Of a stretch of 64,000 nt of DNA, positions 49,766 to 61,685 are shown piece after piece. Below the pieces are notes generated by a model that was not told where the DNA came from, did no database searches, and saw only the letters and a program-made list of their open reading frames with translations. The DNA is from Hymenopellis radicata (Eukaryota > Basidiomycota > Agaricomycetes > Agaricales > Physalacriaceae): NCBI GenBank assembly GCA_015501595.1, contig JADNRX010000006.1, forward strand, positions 372,001-436,000, in the 5' to 3' direction. How positions within the stretch are numbered: the stretch's first letter is position 1; the number at the start of each line of letters is the position of its first letter. A program made the translations under genes and the position numbers.

Positions 49766-49831
49766 TCGCGGAGTTCAGGCTTATGTCGCCTCCGGTTCAA
49801 ATCGGATTCTCGAGCTTCAGAAACTCCGCGA
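49766..49831. repeat. Perfect 10-base inverted repeat enclosing a cloverleaf-like structure
   Basis: TCGCGGAGTT at 49766-49775 and AACTCCGCGA at 49822-49831 are exact reverse complements. The 46 bases between can form three small hairpins (AGGC/GCCT; CCG/CGG around GTTCAAAT; TCT/AGA), giving a four-way junction of 66 bases. It contains GGTTCAAATC, which resembles a tRNA B box, but no acceptable A box or anticodon arm was found. Confidence 0.55.
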
Positions 49832-50234
49832 GTCAAGAGAACATGAAGAGGGCCTTCTGTACTAGTAGTCGACGTCCAAAATGCGCTGACGTTTGAGACT
49901 TGCGTAAAGGAATCACTAGGCGGGGATGAGTCCCCGACGGAGCATCATATCCTGATGAAGAGATGAAGGGACCGCCAGTCACGGATTGCCGATATGACAG
50001 ATAGTAGTGCCAGGGTACACCAGTATTCAGATTGTGGAGTTAAAGAAACGCCACGTATTGATAGCTATCCAAGAGGCCGACGATAGCTCAGTTTAAATAA
50101 AGTATGCTGTGTTTCACCGCAGCTTGCTGGCCAGCGGCTTCCAGAGGTCGAGTGAGCGGAAGAAGAAAAATCTGAAGGTGTAAAGATCGATCAGTTACAG
50201 TGCGCCCGCGGCATGAACTTGCCACCGAACCGCC

Positions 50235-51460
50235 ATGGCTCCCATACGCCCTCACAAAAAGTCTCGCGCTGGATGTAGGACGTGTCGCAAACGCAAAGTC
50301 AAGGTACGCGTCTTGTAACTCTGTATACTCTCTCTGAAAAGGAGAAAGTAGTGCGATGAGCTAACTCCAATATGCACGAATTGTTCCAACCGGGACATAG
50401 AGTGTATCTGGAAAGAGTCAGAAAATGGCGAGGCACCTGAAGCGCCTGCGTTCGCTCCCATATTCCTTACCTCCTCCCTCAACTTGACTTCATGTCCTTG
50501 GAGCTCATGAACCACTATGCGAATCATGCATGTTACACACTTTATGAAGAACCTGAGGTTCTGCATGTGTGGAAACACGTCGTACCGGACTTGATATTCT
50601 CCACCAATTGTGCGCCTATGCTGCACTCTGTACTCGCCTTCTCCGCCCTTCATCTTTATCATCTACACGAATCAGATTCCTCCGCTGCGAAGTACGCTTA
50701 TGCTGCTGCTAGTCATCACACGCAAGCATTGCGTACGATGCCTCACACCTTACCTCCCGGTGTTGAGCACCACACCACCATTATTACTCGCGTCCTTACA
50801 GCGATATACGGATTCGCGACGTCGTCTTGTGTTTACCAGAACAGCGATTGGCTAGAGGCATTACGCGGTACTCCTTCAGAAGTCAAAAGCGGATGGGACA
50901 CTCTCCACTCAGGCGTCCTGGCGCCATTAATTGCCCTCTTTTCTTCTGCGCACATGTTCATTGGTACCGGTACCTTGCTTGACATGAGTGGGCCTTCCCT
51001 CTTCCCCAAATCATTATCCACTCTGTGCGATCCCACATCTGGCGTTCCCGATACCGGTGAACTCAAGGACACTGCTGTTTTGGAGGCTTATGAGATGGCC
51101 ATTCAATATCTGCGGCGCACCTGGGTGGCGTCGTCGTATCCCGAACACCAGGTGTACTCGTCCTTTACGTGGCTGGTGTCCATATCCGAATTGTTCTTCA
51201 CACTGTTGCGGGAGCGGCGACCGCGCGCCCTTATTATTGTAGGACATTATTGCGCGCTCATGCGACGTGTGAAGGGGAATCTGTGGTGGGCTCGCGATAG
51301 GAAGAAATTTAGTGATGAAATAAATAGTATACAGAGTGCGCTCAGTGAAGCTTGGAGACCTTGGATGGACTGGTTACCTGATACAGAGAGTACGAGCTCT
51401 GAACTAGTACCATTCGGTGGTGGTGGTGGTGTCTTTACATGGATGCTGCAACATATTTGA
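50235..51460 (+). CDS. Fungal Zn2Cys6 transcription factor
   Basis: Exon 1 encodes MAPIRPHKKSRAGCRTCRKRKVK. After a 46-base intron comes CDELTPICTNCSNRDIECIW, which completes the six-cysteine binuclear zinc cluster that binds DNA. The C-terminal part (ELMNHYANHACYTLYEEPEV, LHSVLAFSALHLYHLHES) is the fungal-specific regulatory domain. It ends TWMLQHI at 51460. Between the zinc cluster (frame through EAPEAPAFAP) and the regulatory domain (frame HIPYLLPQLDFMSLELM) the frames differ near 50457 with no possible intron; one missing base would join them. The adjacent divergent RTA1 gene is a natural candidate target, not shown. Confidence 0.8.
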
Positions 51461-51578
51461 ATAGACCACTCTAATAGACGCCACTTGTGTTACGTGACCA
51501 CTGTGACTCACTGCTCATTGTCGAGGACGACGACGACAAATATTTCATCGACGGCCGGTGCACATTTTTACTCCCAAA

Positions 51579-54500
51579 ATGTCCGGCAAACCGAACAAAT
51601 TGGCGTTTTTGTCGATGCCTGCGCCGGCATCGTATGTCGCCGGTCTCGGTCGAGGGTGCGTACTTGGTGAAGTAGCAGTAACACAATATTGACAATCGCC
51701 CAGTGCTTCTGGTTTACAACACGGTCTGATATCGGTCCAGCAAGAGAAGGACCATCGGCGGAAGCTGTCGCGTGCGTGGACTTAGTTGCTCAACCATTGT
51801 CTTTACTGACTGCACTCAGCGAGGCGCAGGCTCGTCGAGGAGAGGAAGCCGAAGTCGACCCAGATCAATTCCAGGATCCCGACAATGAATACGGTCTCTT
51901 TGCCGGAACAACCTATGAACAAGACGATGAGGAGGCTGATCGGATATACGAAAAGGTCGATGAAGCCATGGATGCCAGGCGGAAAGCGCGTAGGTTCGTC
52001 CTAGGTCAGTTTACTCTTTTTGGCACCCTCCAATTTTACCCTTTCCTTTGTAGGGAGGCGCAGGAACAGCTCGAACTTGCAAGACACCGCGCTGAACGCC
52101 CAAAGATTCAGCAGCAGTTCGCTGATTTGAAGCGTGGACTGTCGGCGGTGACTGACTCTGAATGGGAAAATATACCCGAAGTTGGAAATCTCACCCGAAA
52201 AAAGCGTCGCAGAGAGGAGCGTGCATTCGTGGTGCCCGACAGTATTCTTGTCGGTGACAGAGGCAGAGGCGAGTACGAAAACTCCCTTGATCCGGCACAA
52301 CAACAAGTATGCACCTAATGCCCCTTTACGAATGTTTGTTGATTCTTTGCCTAGAACGGCGGGTTTCAGACACCGGCAGATGGTGGTCTGTCCAACTTTT
52401 TGGAAATCGGTGCCGCCAATGAAACCGTCCTCGGACTCAAGCTCGACCAGGTAAGCCTCAAAACTCTGGTATCCGCGGTCTTCTCAGCCTCATCTTAGGC
52501 TTCCGCTGCAGCATCAGGCACTGCAACGTCTGTGGACCCCAAGGGCTATCTTACTTCTTTAGACAGTGTCGCCATCAAGTCCAATGCCGAGATTGGAGAC
52601 ATCAAGCGTGCTCGTATGCTCTTCGAGTCTCTCATCAAGTCTAATCCGAAGCATGCGCCTGGCTGGATTGCTGCCGCGACACTGGAGGAACATGCAGGTC
52701 GCATGGTGCAAGCGAGAAAACTCATTATGCAGGGCACTGAACAGTGTCAAAAGAGCGAAGATATATGGATCGAAGCTGCACGGTTGCATGTGTGTAATCC
52801 TATTCTTCGTCTTTTCCCCAGCTGACACAATCTAGAACAACCACGACGCAAAAGTGATTTTAGCAGATGCCGTCCAGCATGTCGGGCAGTCCGTCAAAAT
52901 ATGGCTTACTGCTGCTGATTTGGAGGGTGACGTTCCTGCGAAGAAGCGTGTCCTTCGAAAAGGTAAGCTCAAATCTGGCTCTATACTGACATAGCTAAAT
53001 TGTTGTTGTCAGCATTGGAACATATTCCGAATTCTGTGCGACTTTGGAAAGAAACCGTCAGTCTCGAAACATCCGTTTCTGATGCTAGGACTCTTTTATC
53101 GCGCGCTGTGGAAGTCATTCCCATGTCTGTGGAGCTTTGGCTTGCTCTTGCTCGCACGGAAACTCCTGAACGTGCGAAAGCTGTTCTCAACAAGGCGCGA
53201 AAAGCCATTCCAACGTCTCACGAGATTTGGATTGCCGCTGGTCGACTTCTGGAACAGATTGCTGTCACTGATGAAAGCAAGTCCCTCGAGCAGCGTATCA
53301 AGGAGCTTGAGATGGTGGACAAGACGATAGAAATGGCAGTGCAGCAGTTGCGAAAGCATCAGGTACTTTTGACGCGCGAACAGTGGCTCGGGGAGGCGAA
53401 GAACTGCGAAAAGCAAGGGTCGACGAGGGCCTGCGAGGCTATCGTGAAAGCCACTGTAGCGATGGACGTCGAAGAAGAGGACCAACTGGCGACATGGGAG
53501 AGCGATGCTGACCTCGCCGAGAAGGAAGGCACGATCCACACTGCTCAGGCTATATTCGCGTATGCGCTTAAGGTGTATCCGGACAGGAAGGACCTATGGG
53601 AACGGGCTGCTAATCTTGAGAAAGCGCATGGAACGCCGGATGACTTGGATCGGGTGCTAAGTCAAGCCGTTGAGAGATGCCCCCAGGCAGAGAATCTTTG
53701 GTTGATGCGGGCGAAGGAGAAATGGCTTCTGGGTGACGTGCCGGCTGCGCGGGAGATTCTTGAGAGGGCGTTCGTTGCGAATGAGGCTAGCGAAAAGATC
53801 TGGTTGGCCGCTATAAAGCTTGAGGCGGAGAATAATGAGCTACACGCTGCTCGACAGATCCTTGAGCGCGCGAGGGAGATCTCCAACACTGAACGTGTAA
53901 GCATCTTCTCTCTTATCCTTACCTGATGTAATTTTGTTCCAGATCTGGATGAAATCTGCTGTTTTCGAGCGCCAACAAGGGCAAGTGGATGAGGCTCTGA
54001 ATATTCTAGCAACGGCCATCAAGAAATTCCCTCGTTTCCCGAAACTTTACATGATCCAAGCTCAGATCTCCCAGTCGAGGAAAGATTTGAGTGCTGCCAG
54101 AGCAGCGCTTACTGCTGGATGCAAGGCATGTCCCAAAGAGCCTACGTTGTGGATACTTGCTAGTCGCCTTGAGGAGTCGGACAACCGGAGCATCAAGTCT
54201 CGCGCATTGCTTGAAAAGGCGCGCCAAAGTAATCCCAAGAACGAGATTTTGTGGGCGGAAGCAATAGGTGTGGAAGAGCGTTCGAACGCGCCAGTTCAGG
54301 CGAAGGCCATGCTCGCTCGTGCGTTGCAGGAGTGCCCTACGTCAGGATTGTTGTGGCGTATGCAGATTATGAGCGAGCCTCGCCCGACGAGGAAGACGCG
54401 CGCTACTGATGCGATGAAGAAGACGGAGTCTCATCCGACGATCATTAATACGGTTGCACGCTTGTTCTGGGCAGAGCGGAAGATTGAGAAGGCGCGGCAG

Positions 54501-54743
54501 TGGTTTGAGCGCGCGGTGAATGCTGCTGTGTCGCAGGGTATCGATGACGGAGATTTGTGGGGCTGGTGGCTCAAGTTTGAGCGGGAGCATGGGACTGAGG
54601 AACACCGTGATGCTGTTCGTGCTAGTTGCGTGAAAGAGGATCCGCATCATGGATTGGTTTGGCCATCTGTAGCTAAGGATTTGGCCAATGTTGGCAAGAG
54701 CACGAGCAAGATATTGGAACTCGTCGCGAATGCTTTGCAGTAG
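51579..54743 (+). CDS. PRP6: Pre-mRNA splicing factor Prp6 (U4/U6.U5 tri-snRNP component)
   Basis: Exon 1 encodes [20 protein letters not shown] and AGLGRG. The next exon carries [15 protein letters not shown] of the PRP1 N-terminal domain, then [24 protein letters not shown] sequence, [37 protein letters not shown] and [14 protein letters not shown]. The C-terminal two-thirds is a long array of HAT/TPR-like repeats (for example [58 protein letters not shown]). It bridges U5 and U4/U6 snRNPs. Between GLGRG and FTTRSD one base is missing near 51711-51716 (the expected GASGFTTRSD spans the junction), so the gene is frame-broken as written although it is normally essential. Stop at 54741-54743. 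Confidence 0.93.
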
Positions 54744-54815
54744 TAACTGTGTATATGTTGCGTATATTGTATTATAGTTTTTTTTCCGCATTCTAATTTG
54801 CGCCTCATTGTGTCG

Positions 54816-56436
54816 ATGACGACCGTCCCAAAACGGTAAGCGGCTTTTTAGCGCCTTACCACCATCATGCCTCTTGAAAACATTGGACGCAAAACGAAAG
54901 CGTTATGAGCCGGCAGAGGTGGGATTCTGAATTCTATAGGTGATTCACATCTAATATCCGGTTTAGAAAGATTTGAGCACCAAGATTGGCGGCAGACTTG
55001 TAGGAGCTGTTTCATGCTACATGAGTGGCTTCGCTCATGACTGCACACTCAGCATCATGACCTCAAAGAGGCGAAGAAGGTAGCCAAGAAAGCAAAGACC
55101 TTTGAAACACAAAAAGTGGTAAAAAAACTGAAGAGTCTACGGTGCGCGCGAATTGACTCTTTTCCGAAATATCTTACCAAGGCTACCGTAGGCTCAAGCA
55201 AGGTGATGCTGCCACTATAGCTGCCTGTGAGCTAGAATTAAGCCAGATCAAGGTATTTTTGTTGACTTTGTACATTCCTTTTATCACGACAGCATGTGTA
55301 GGCACTCGACCACGAGGCTTTGGCGCGGACGGCTCTCAAATCGAAGCTAATGAAGGACAAACTCTTGTCGGGAAATGAACACATTCAAGCTGCCATTCTA
55401 CGCGAACTCCAATCACATCTCCTTGCGTCTGCATCTACTGGCCCCGCTGCCAAAGTGCAAAGTCGCGTTCTTAGCTCTAGGCTTCTTGCTGTGGAAATCG
55501 CGAATATCATTGACGGTCTGCGGGCCGTTGTGATTCCTGCCACCGACGAGGACGATGCAGAAGCCCGGCCCGCGAAATTAAAGAAGCTGGATGAAGACGA
55601 GGACGTTGAGATGGCGTCTGTGGATGGGGATGAAGATGACGCGGATGCTGCGAGTGAAGTTGACGAGAATGATTGGGAATCTGGCACGGTCGGAGATGAT
55701 GAGCGTGAACCGGACGACGGCTGGGAATCTGGGTCGCTAAACGGAGATTTTGAAGAGGACGGGGCGACAGACGGAGATGAAGACGCGGGCGAAGAGGATC
55801 CGATACCATCATCATCATCAAGGTCCCCGCCTACGAAAAAGGCGAAACAGCAGGACAAACCCAGTGGCGTTTCCACTTCGACGTTTCTGCCTTCACTTTC
55901 GGTCGGATTTATCAAAGGCTCCGACGACTCTGATTGGGATGAAGGCGAAGCTAAAGCGGGCGATATTGAACAGAAAAAGAACCGAAGGGGCCAGCGTGCA
56001 CGGCGTGCGTGAGTAAAACCTTCAGCATTTCTCCCCCTCATTCGAAATCTGATTTCGCTCTTTTAGAATATGGGAGAAGAAGTACGGAAAGAATGCCAAT
56101 CACAAGAAAAAGGAGGCTCAGGTGGAGGCCGAGGCGATTAGAAGGAGGGAGACGCGTCGTAATGAAGGGCAGGGTGGACGTGGGGGAGGAAGGTTCAAGA
56201 AGTCTGGTGATGTGGGTCAGCATACACAACGTCCAGATACTGGCTGGGGACAACGCTCTGGGGCGTCGAGCACGGCCGGCGAGAGTACACGCCCAGGAAC
56301 AGCACGTTCACAGGATGCTTCCAAGTCTGAAGCTCTGCACCCTTCTTGGGCTGCTAAGCGAAGACTGCAGGCGCAACAGCAGAAACTCGCGGCCAACGCT
56401 GCACCTGTCGCAAGCAGGAAGATTAAATTTACGTGA
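54816..56436 (+). CDS. BUD22: BUD22 family protein (40S ribosome biogenesis)
   Basis: Short N-terminal exons give KTLDAKRKRYEPAE, KDLSTKIGGRL, HHDLKEAKKVAKKAKTFETQ and, after another intron, LKQGDAATIAACELELSQIK. The main exon begins ALDHEALARTALKSKLMKDK and contains a long acidic region (DEDEDVEMASVDGDEDDADA). The last exon has IWEKKYGKNANHKKKEAQ, LHPSWAAKRRL and SRKIKFT, the conserved C-terminal BUD22 blocks. Yeast Bud22 is needed for 18S rRNA maturation; human SRFBP1 is related. The initiator is not settled: ATG 54816 is the nearest, but its frame does not join cleanly to the exon at 54871. The stop is at 56434-56436. Confidence 0.82.
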
Positions 56437-56679
56437 TGTATTCTGTGTATCTCTCAATGTGACTTGCATGCATTCAGTCGAAGAAATAGAAATTGCATTC
56501 ATACAATCGGTACTACCGCGGAAATAATTATGTCGTATACAGAAGGGTCGGTGGCGCAAGAAGAATAACTACTACAGTGTATAGTAAGTCTATGAGTGTA
56601 GTGCAACAAAAGTTCATAAAACCCTAGGGGAGCTAGTTCGAAAAATACAAGATATGATAATGGGATGAAGTATCGTGAT

Positions 56680-57339
56680 TCATAGGACCTTAGTCTGTGC
56701 ACAAACATGGCGTTTTCCTCCGTGTGTTCTGCACTCCCGCGAGCACCACATTTCTCCGCAGCGACCGCACCGGGGATAATCGTTGCCTGGCTTACCGCAA
56801 GTAGCGCATTGCGCCTTGAGGGTGCAGAGCTTCGATTTACGCTCCAGAGATGCGAGAATAGGGTTCAACGCGGTGGCAATCGTGTGGTGGTGGTGGTTGC
56901 GCTTTTTAGGATGTATGACTAGTCTATGGAGGGATGCGGTGTCAGACGGAGTACCTGGTAATGGAGTCGTGTAGTCTGATTCGTCGGAGATGGACGAAGT
57001 GCGGCTGATGGACGGAATAGAGGATGGGGAGTTCCACGAGTTCTCGACGCGCGAAACAGAAGAGTCGAGCCATGGTAAAGTGGGACGCGAGCGGCCGTGG
57101 AAGAAACCCCCGCTTTTGCGCGAATTGTTGAGAATTGGTGCAGCGTAGATGTAGCGGGTGCTGTGGGAGCGAAGGCGCCATAAGCATCTTCATGTCCAAG
57201 CTGCGATGCGACCACCACCGAGGCATCCGCCTTGGATTGCACGGAAACCTTGGAGGAGCGAGCGGAGACGGTGGAGAGCGTCGATAGTGTTCGCTTTCGC
57301 TCGCGACGGAGTGGTAGACGGTTGTCCGTCTGAAGACAT
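56680..57339 (-). CDS. MYND-like zinc-finger protein
   Basis: The C-terminus carries a compact zinc-binding segment: C-x2-C in QCATCGKPGNDYP, C-x2-C in RCGRCGEM, then WCSRECRTHGGKRHVC, matching a MYND-type finger. Upstream is a disordered serine-rich region (VENSWNSPSSIPSISRTSSI, DESDYTTPLPGTPSDTASLH) and a histidine-rich patch (KKRNHHHHTIATALNPILAS). The N-terminus MSSDGQPSTTPSRAKANTID starts at 57339. The frame changes at least once around 57150-57240 without an obvious intron, so the middle of the model is unreliable. MYND fingers usually bind proline-rich partners; no specific function can be given. Confidence 0.5.
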
Positions 57340-57409
57340 GATGAGTATTAGGGTAACATGAAGAACAGACGAGCTCACCATGTTGTTGATATTCGTGTTC
57401 AGATGAGAT

Positions 57410-58266
57410 TCAATAGCTAGCTGTGGGGTGGACTTTACAGACATGGGAAAGAGCGGGGTGTCTAATAGGCGAGCATAACAGGACGACTATATATGAAAGA
57501 CGGTCAGCGACACCAGGTACTAACGAATGGGGACCCACCGTAAATTTGACAGAGCTGGTGACTGCAAATGCTGCAATTGTCAAAGTTCTGCTTCGCTCGG
57601 AATGTAGTTTTGCGCAAGAGATCAGCAGCCGTGATTTGATTTTGTGGATATTTTGGGTCAACGATCACTTCAGGTGTCCAAAAAGGCAATCCTTTTCCAG
57701 GCCTCCTTCTCCTCCACCACCATCGTGTTCATGCACGAGACCACAGTAACGGCAACGCTGTGGCTTTCTACGTCCACGGTATCGTCCGAAATCTGCTCAG
57801 GCAGGCAGAGAGGTCATTTAGCTAAATTGCCCTCACCTGCAGTGGAGATGTACGGGACTTGCTCCAAGTCAAACGCGTTGCAATCACGATAAGCACTACT
57901 AACTATAGCTTCCAGTGAAAAAGCAAAAACCTCCGACTCCTGGTCTTCGAAGATGGCCTATTGATCGCCGTTCTACTCCTGGTACTCGGTGGAGTACCTC
58001 ATCATTCCCGGCAACTCACTTCTTCGTGGGAGGAGACTCTTGCTCTCAGATGACCACCCTTTTTGCTCGTATCTTGACGCGTCTAGATCCCGCTTTGACA
58101 TGTCCCGGAACTTCCGACCTTTCCCTTTCTCACCGGATACAATACACGAGAACCCAATAAGCTCGTGGGAAGTCAGTCTCTGGATAACGTCGGGGGAAAT
58201 ACTGACATCATCAGCTATAGCACTACCGTCCAAACAACATTGTTCAATATAATCTCCTGCGTGCAA
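57410..58266 (-). CDS. Cys/His-rich protein of unknown family
   Basis: Splice signals support several exons. The upstream one (MHAGDYIEQCCLDGSAIADD) is plausible. The better-supported part is RDCNAFDLEQVPYISTAD joined across an intron (57839-57797) to FGRYRGRRKPQRCRYCGLVH, then EHDGGGGEGGLEKDCLFGHL, and after a further intron NFDNCSICSHQLCQIY, ending near 57410. The spacing C-x2-C-x3-H, C-x3-H, C-x2-C-x-H-x3-C suggests metal binding. I do not recognise the family. The start, the exact exons and even the number of genes here are uncertain. Confidence 0.35.
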
Positions 58267-58930
58267 CGCGACAGAATTTATGACCCCTAATCCAGCCCTT
58301 CACTCTCGCAGGATTTTCGGCGCCTACAAGTTCGCCAAGTGAACGCTTTGCCTCAAGATCATCTTGACATGTCCATGTCTGACAACCTGTACCTTTTTGA
58401 GGGCGAATGTAGAAAGGCTACAAATTCCCGTAGCCCGTCGATAGCCGTTTATGTGCTCGCCGTCGGGTCTCTGTCACTGTGCTAAGACTTTGTCTGTCTT
58501 AGATCTATCCTTATCTCTCGCCGGCAACGAATAGTGCCAGTGGCGTCATCATAGCCGGACCGTTGTACTTCCGCCAACCTCCAATCTGTAAACACCTCTA
58601 AACCCTCACGTCCGACGTTCCTGGGCGTAGTTGTCCCGTCTCTTTCTATATGAAATAGTCTCAGTTGGCCCTTCAGAAATGCAGAGGCTCCGTGAGGCTA
58701 CATGGACCGAACCTGGGAGAGGGCAGCCAATGAATGGACTTTCTGCTCGCCTGACGCGATCATCTGACGCCAAGCTTGTCGCCGAGTTTCCCCACACTTT
58801 CCCCGCATCAGCGCACTACGACGACCCTTGCATATACAATTTGAAACGCAATCCGCTTTAAAAAGCGCTCCAAGTCGTTGCAATCAGCTTACCGAGATTT
58901 TTTCTCGCTCCTTTGCGCTTTCTCCGCAAG
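58267..58930. other. Promoter region of the MFS transporter gene
   Basis: About 660 bases with no convincing exon. A TTTAAAAA stretch at about 58857-58864 lies some 70 bases before the transporter ATG and could be a weak TATA element. Confidence 0.4.
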
Positions 58931-61410
58931 ATGGCAGACCCGCAGACGCTTACCCGCAATGGTTCCGTGGATAAAGACGAAGTTGACCACAAGGAGATTG
59001 CAAGCCCCGCTCTCCATGGTCATGGCTATATTATGACTCCCGCCGAAAGGCAGGAGGCTTTGGATGCGGCTACAAGGCTTGATCCTGGCCCCGCTGCCTT
59101 CAGTCTTGCAGCAATTCAGGTGCGTCGCGTTGTTTTCTTCAACCCAACACACGATCAACGTAGTTTAGCTCTATCTCATCGCGCTCGTCGCTTGTTTCTG
59201 CTCTGGAGATAACGGGTTTGACGGGACGGTCAGTCGTGTGGTCTCTCCATTCAATCAGTGACTCATGCAATTGAACGGCGTAGGTCATGGGCGGTATCAA
59301 CGCCATGAAGCAGTTCCAAGATTACTTCGGCTTGTCGGGTGCTGGCGCGAAGACCTCTATCATCTTCGGAATCTATTCAATGTGCGTTCTTTATTTCATC
59401 GAACGTGCTCGTATTGATGTTCAGATAGTGGATCTATTTCGTACGTCGCGTTCTTCGCATCGAGTTCATTGGCTCTTACATGTCTGGTGTGAAGGGGAAC
59501 TATTCCAGCAGGTACTATCTGAGTGACGAGTTCTGCTTTGTTCTTGCCAGTCTGACCATCGTCCCAGCCTACTTACCTGATCGTTTCGGACGTCGCTTCC
59601 CCATGTTCTTTGGAAATATCATTTTATGGTTAGTCATGTCTTAGTGCCTCATCCTGACAAGTTATTGAGCATGTGTCCAGCGTTGGGGCAATTATATCCG
59701 CAAACTCCACATCTATGAAAATGTTCTTGGTTGGACGATGGTTGACTGGTACGAACCGTGATTTTTTTTACACTTGTGTCTACTGCTTAAATGCTTCCAG
59801 GTCTCGGATGTTCTTGTGCATCTACTGCCGCGAAAGCCTTCTTGGCTGAACTCAGTCCTGCGAAGCATCGTGGCGCTTACATGGGATTCTTGAACTCTTT
59901 GTGAATCCAATTTTTTCTGATCTCGGTCTTGTACTAAGTACACCACAGCTACTACGTTGGTCAGATGACTGCATCCGGTATGATGGTTTCCACAGGAAAC
60001 TTCAGCAGCGATTACGCGTGGCGTCTTCCTCTTTACATTCAACTCGTACCTGCCGCACTCAATGTCATTTGCGTCTGGTTCTGTCCCGAATCGTTCGTAG
60101 TCTTTAATCGATCTTGTCGAATGTGCTCACCCTCCGTAATGATAGTCCTCGCTGGCTTTACAGTGTCGGGAAAGAGGATCAAGCCAGGAGAATCCTTGCG
60201 AAATATCACTCCGCCGCAAATGACCTTCATTCACCCATCATCGACCTGGAGATATCCGAGATCAAGGAGAAGATTGAGGTTGACGGCCAGGACAGTATGT
60301 GCAACGTTTCTTTAACCCTACCACGGTTATCTGATCGAAAATCAAGAGCGCTGGTGGGACTTCCGACCTCTGTTTGCCACCCGGGCAGACAGGTACAGGA
60401 CGTACATGGTCATTTTGATTGGTACCTTTGGGCAACTCTCTGGAAATGGAATGATCACGTACTTCTTGCCGATCCTGCTGAGGAACGCCGGTATCACGTC
60501 CCAGAGCCGACAGCTCACTCTGAACTTTGTGAACAGTGTTACGTCGTAGTGAGTAATGGTCTGAATCGACGGGTCCTGTTTCATGCTAATACATATCTAG
60601 TGTCGGCGCTTTGACTGTATGCTCTACACTTTCCATGTCACGTCTTACTTTGATACTAACGTTACGTGTAGGGCTCGTTCACTGTGGATAGATTCGGTCG
60701 TCGGAAGGTCTTGCTTGCTGGAACCATCGCCATCACCTGTATTTTGGCGTTGGTCACTGGCTTGCTTGGCAGTTCTACTGCCTCAAACACTACACAAGCC
60801 AATGCTGGAATCACTTTCATCTACCTGTTCATGGTGGTGTTCTCCTTCGGTTGGACGGCCATGTTAGTCGCATTTCATTGCGCCACCTTTGTTCCGTTTA
60901 ACAGATTACCTCTAGGCAAGCCCTCTATCCCGCCGAAGTTCTCGGATACCAGGCCAGAGCGAAAGGTCTTGCGTTCCTAAACATCTGCACCCAGGCCTCG
61001 TCTTGCATTAACACATTCGGGTAAGTGTTTCTCTTCTGTTCACCCTCGGTTGTATCACTAAATTCGCTCCTTCTAGTTTACCCGTCGCGCTGGAGAAGCT
61101 AACATGGAAAGGTGCGAAATGAATTGTTCTGTTCAATATCCTTTGTGCTGACTGTGTACAATTCAGTGTACTTGATCTTCACGATATGGGACGCTTTCGA
61201 GTCGGTCGTCATCTACTTCTTCGTTGTTGAAACCAAGAACCTCACTCTGGAAGAGATTTCGGAGGTCTTCGAACAGTACGTGATATCCCTTTCAATTATG
61301 ACGAGCACACGTACCAACACCGTGCTTTACAGGCCGAACCACGAAACTACAGCATACAAATTGCCAAAAGGCACAGGGAAGCGCAGAGAGCGGACGACGA
61401 GTCTCGATGA
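58931..61410 (+). CDS. MFS sugar-type transporter (lactose permease-like)
   Basis: A plasma-membrane permease of the fungal sugar porter family, with about twelve membrane segments spread over many short exons. Motifs are MGGINAMKQFQDYFGL, IYSIGSIS (after acceptor CAGATAG), YLPDRFGRRFPMFFGN (sugar porter signature), AKAFLAELSPAKHRGAYMGF, YAWRLPLYIQLVPAALN, SPRWLYSVGKEDQARRILAK, DRFGRRKVLLAGTIAI, QALYPAEVLGYQARAKGLAF and FVVETKNLTLEEISEVFE. The last exon fits best with a GTGATA donor near 61281 and gives EPRNYSIQIAKRHREAQRAD before a TGA at 61408-61410. The substrate is unknown. The monooxygenase gene downstream on the same strand may act on an imported compound (inference). Confidence 0.88.
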
Positions 61411-61685
61411 GCAACGATGCCGATTATGCGTACTTACGAGCTCCCAGTGTACATTATGTTCAGTTTATGGATCCTATCCCTACGGACAGCGTCATCGGAT
61501 TCGCAAGGCCGAGTCGTCTTCCATCAGCGTGGCGCAGTCTCCTGACAGCATTTATATTGCATTTGTATCCCTTGCCGATTAATCTTCATTTTAGCCTCAT
61601 TCTGACTTCCTATGGCTTTACGGCTGCAGTATCCAGCTAGCCATATTAAAGTGGCCTTATACGACCTTGAGGCTATCCTCCCTAC

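Larger units (their letters stand above)
49481..50234. other. Divergent intergenic region of the RTA1-like and Zn2Cys6 genes
   Basis: About 750 bases with no exon recognised. It contains two inverted repeats, listed separately, which could be regulatory or RNA structures. Confidence 0.5.

Noticed and set aside
49720..49831. A genuine tRNA gene with T-arm at GGTTCAAATC
   Set aside because: The T-stem needs one extra base, no convincing A box, anticodon arm or 7-base acceptor partner was found; kept only as a structured repeat.
55385..56041. Long minus-strand open frame of 218 codons, serine-rich
   Set aside because: It is the antisense of the acidic Asp/Glu-rich region of BUD22; GAT/GAC/GAA codons read as serine-rich on the other strand. 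BUD22 motifs on the plus strand explain it.
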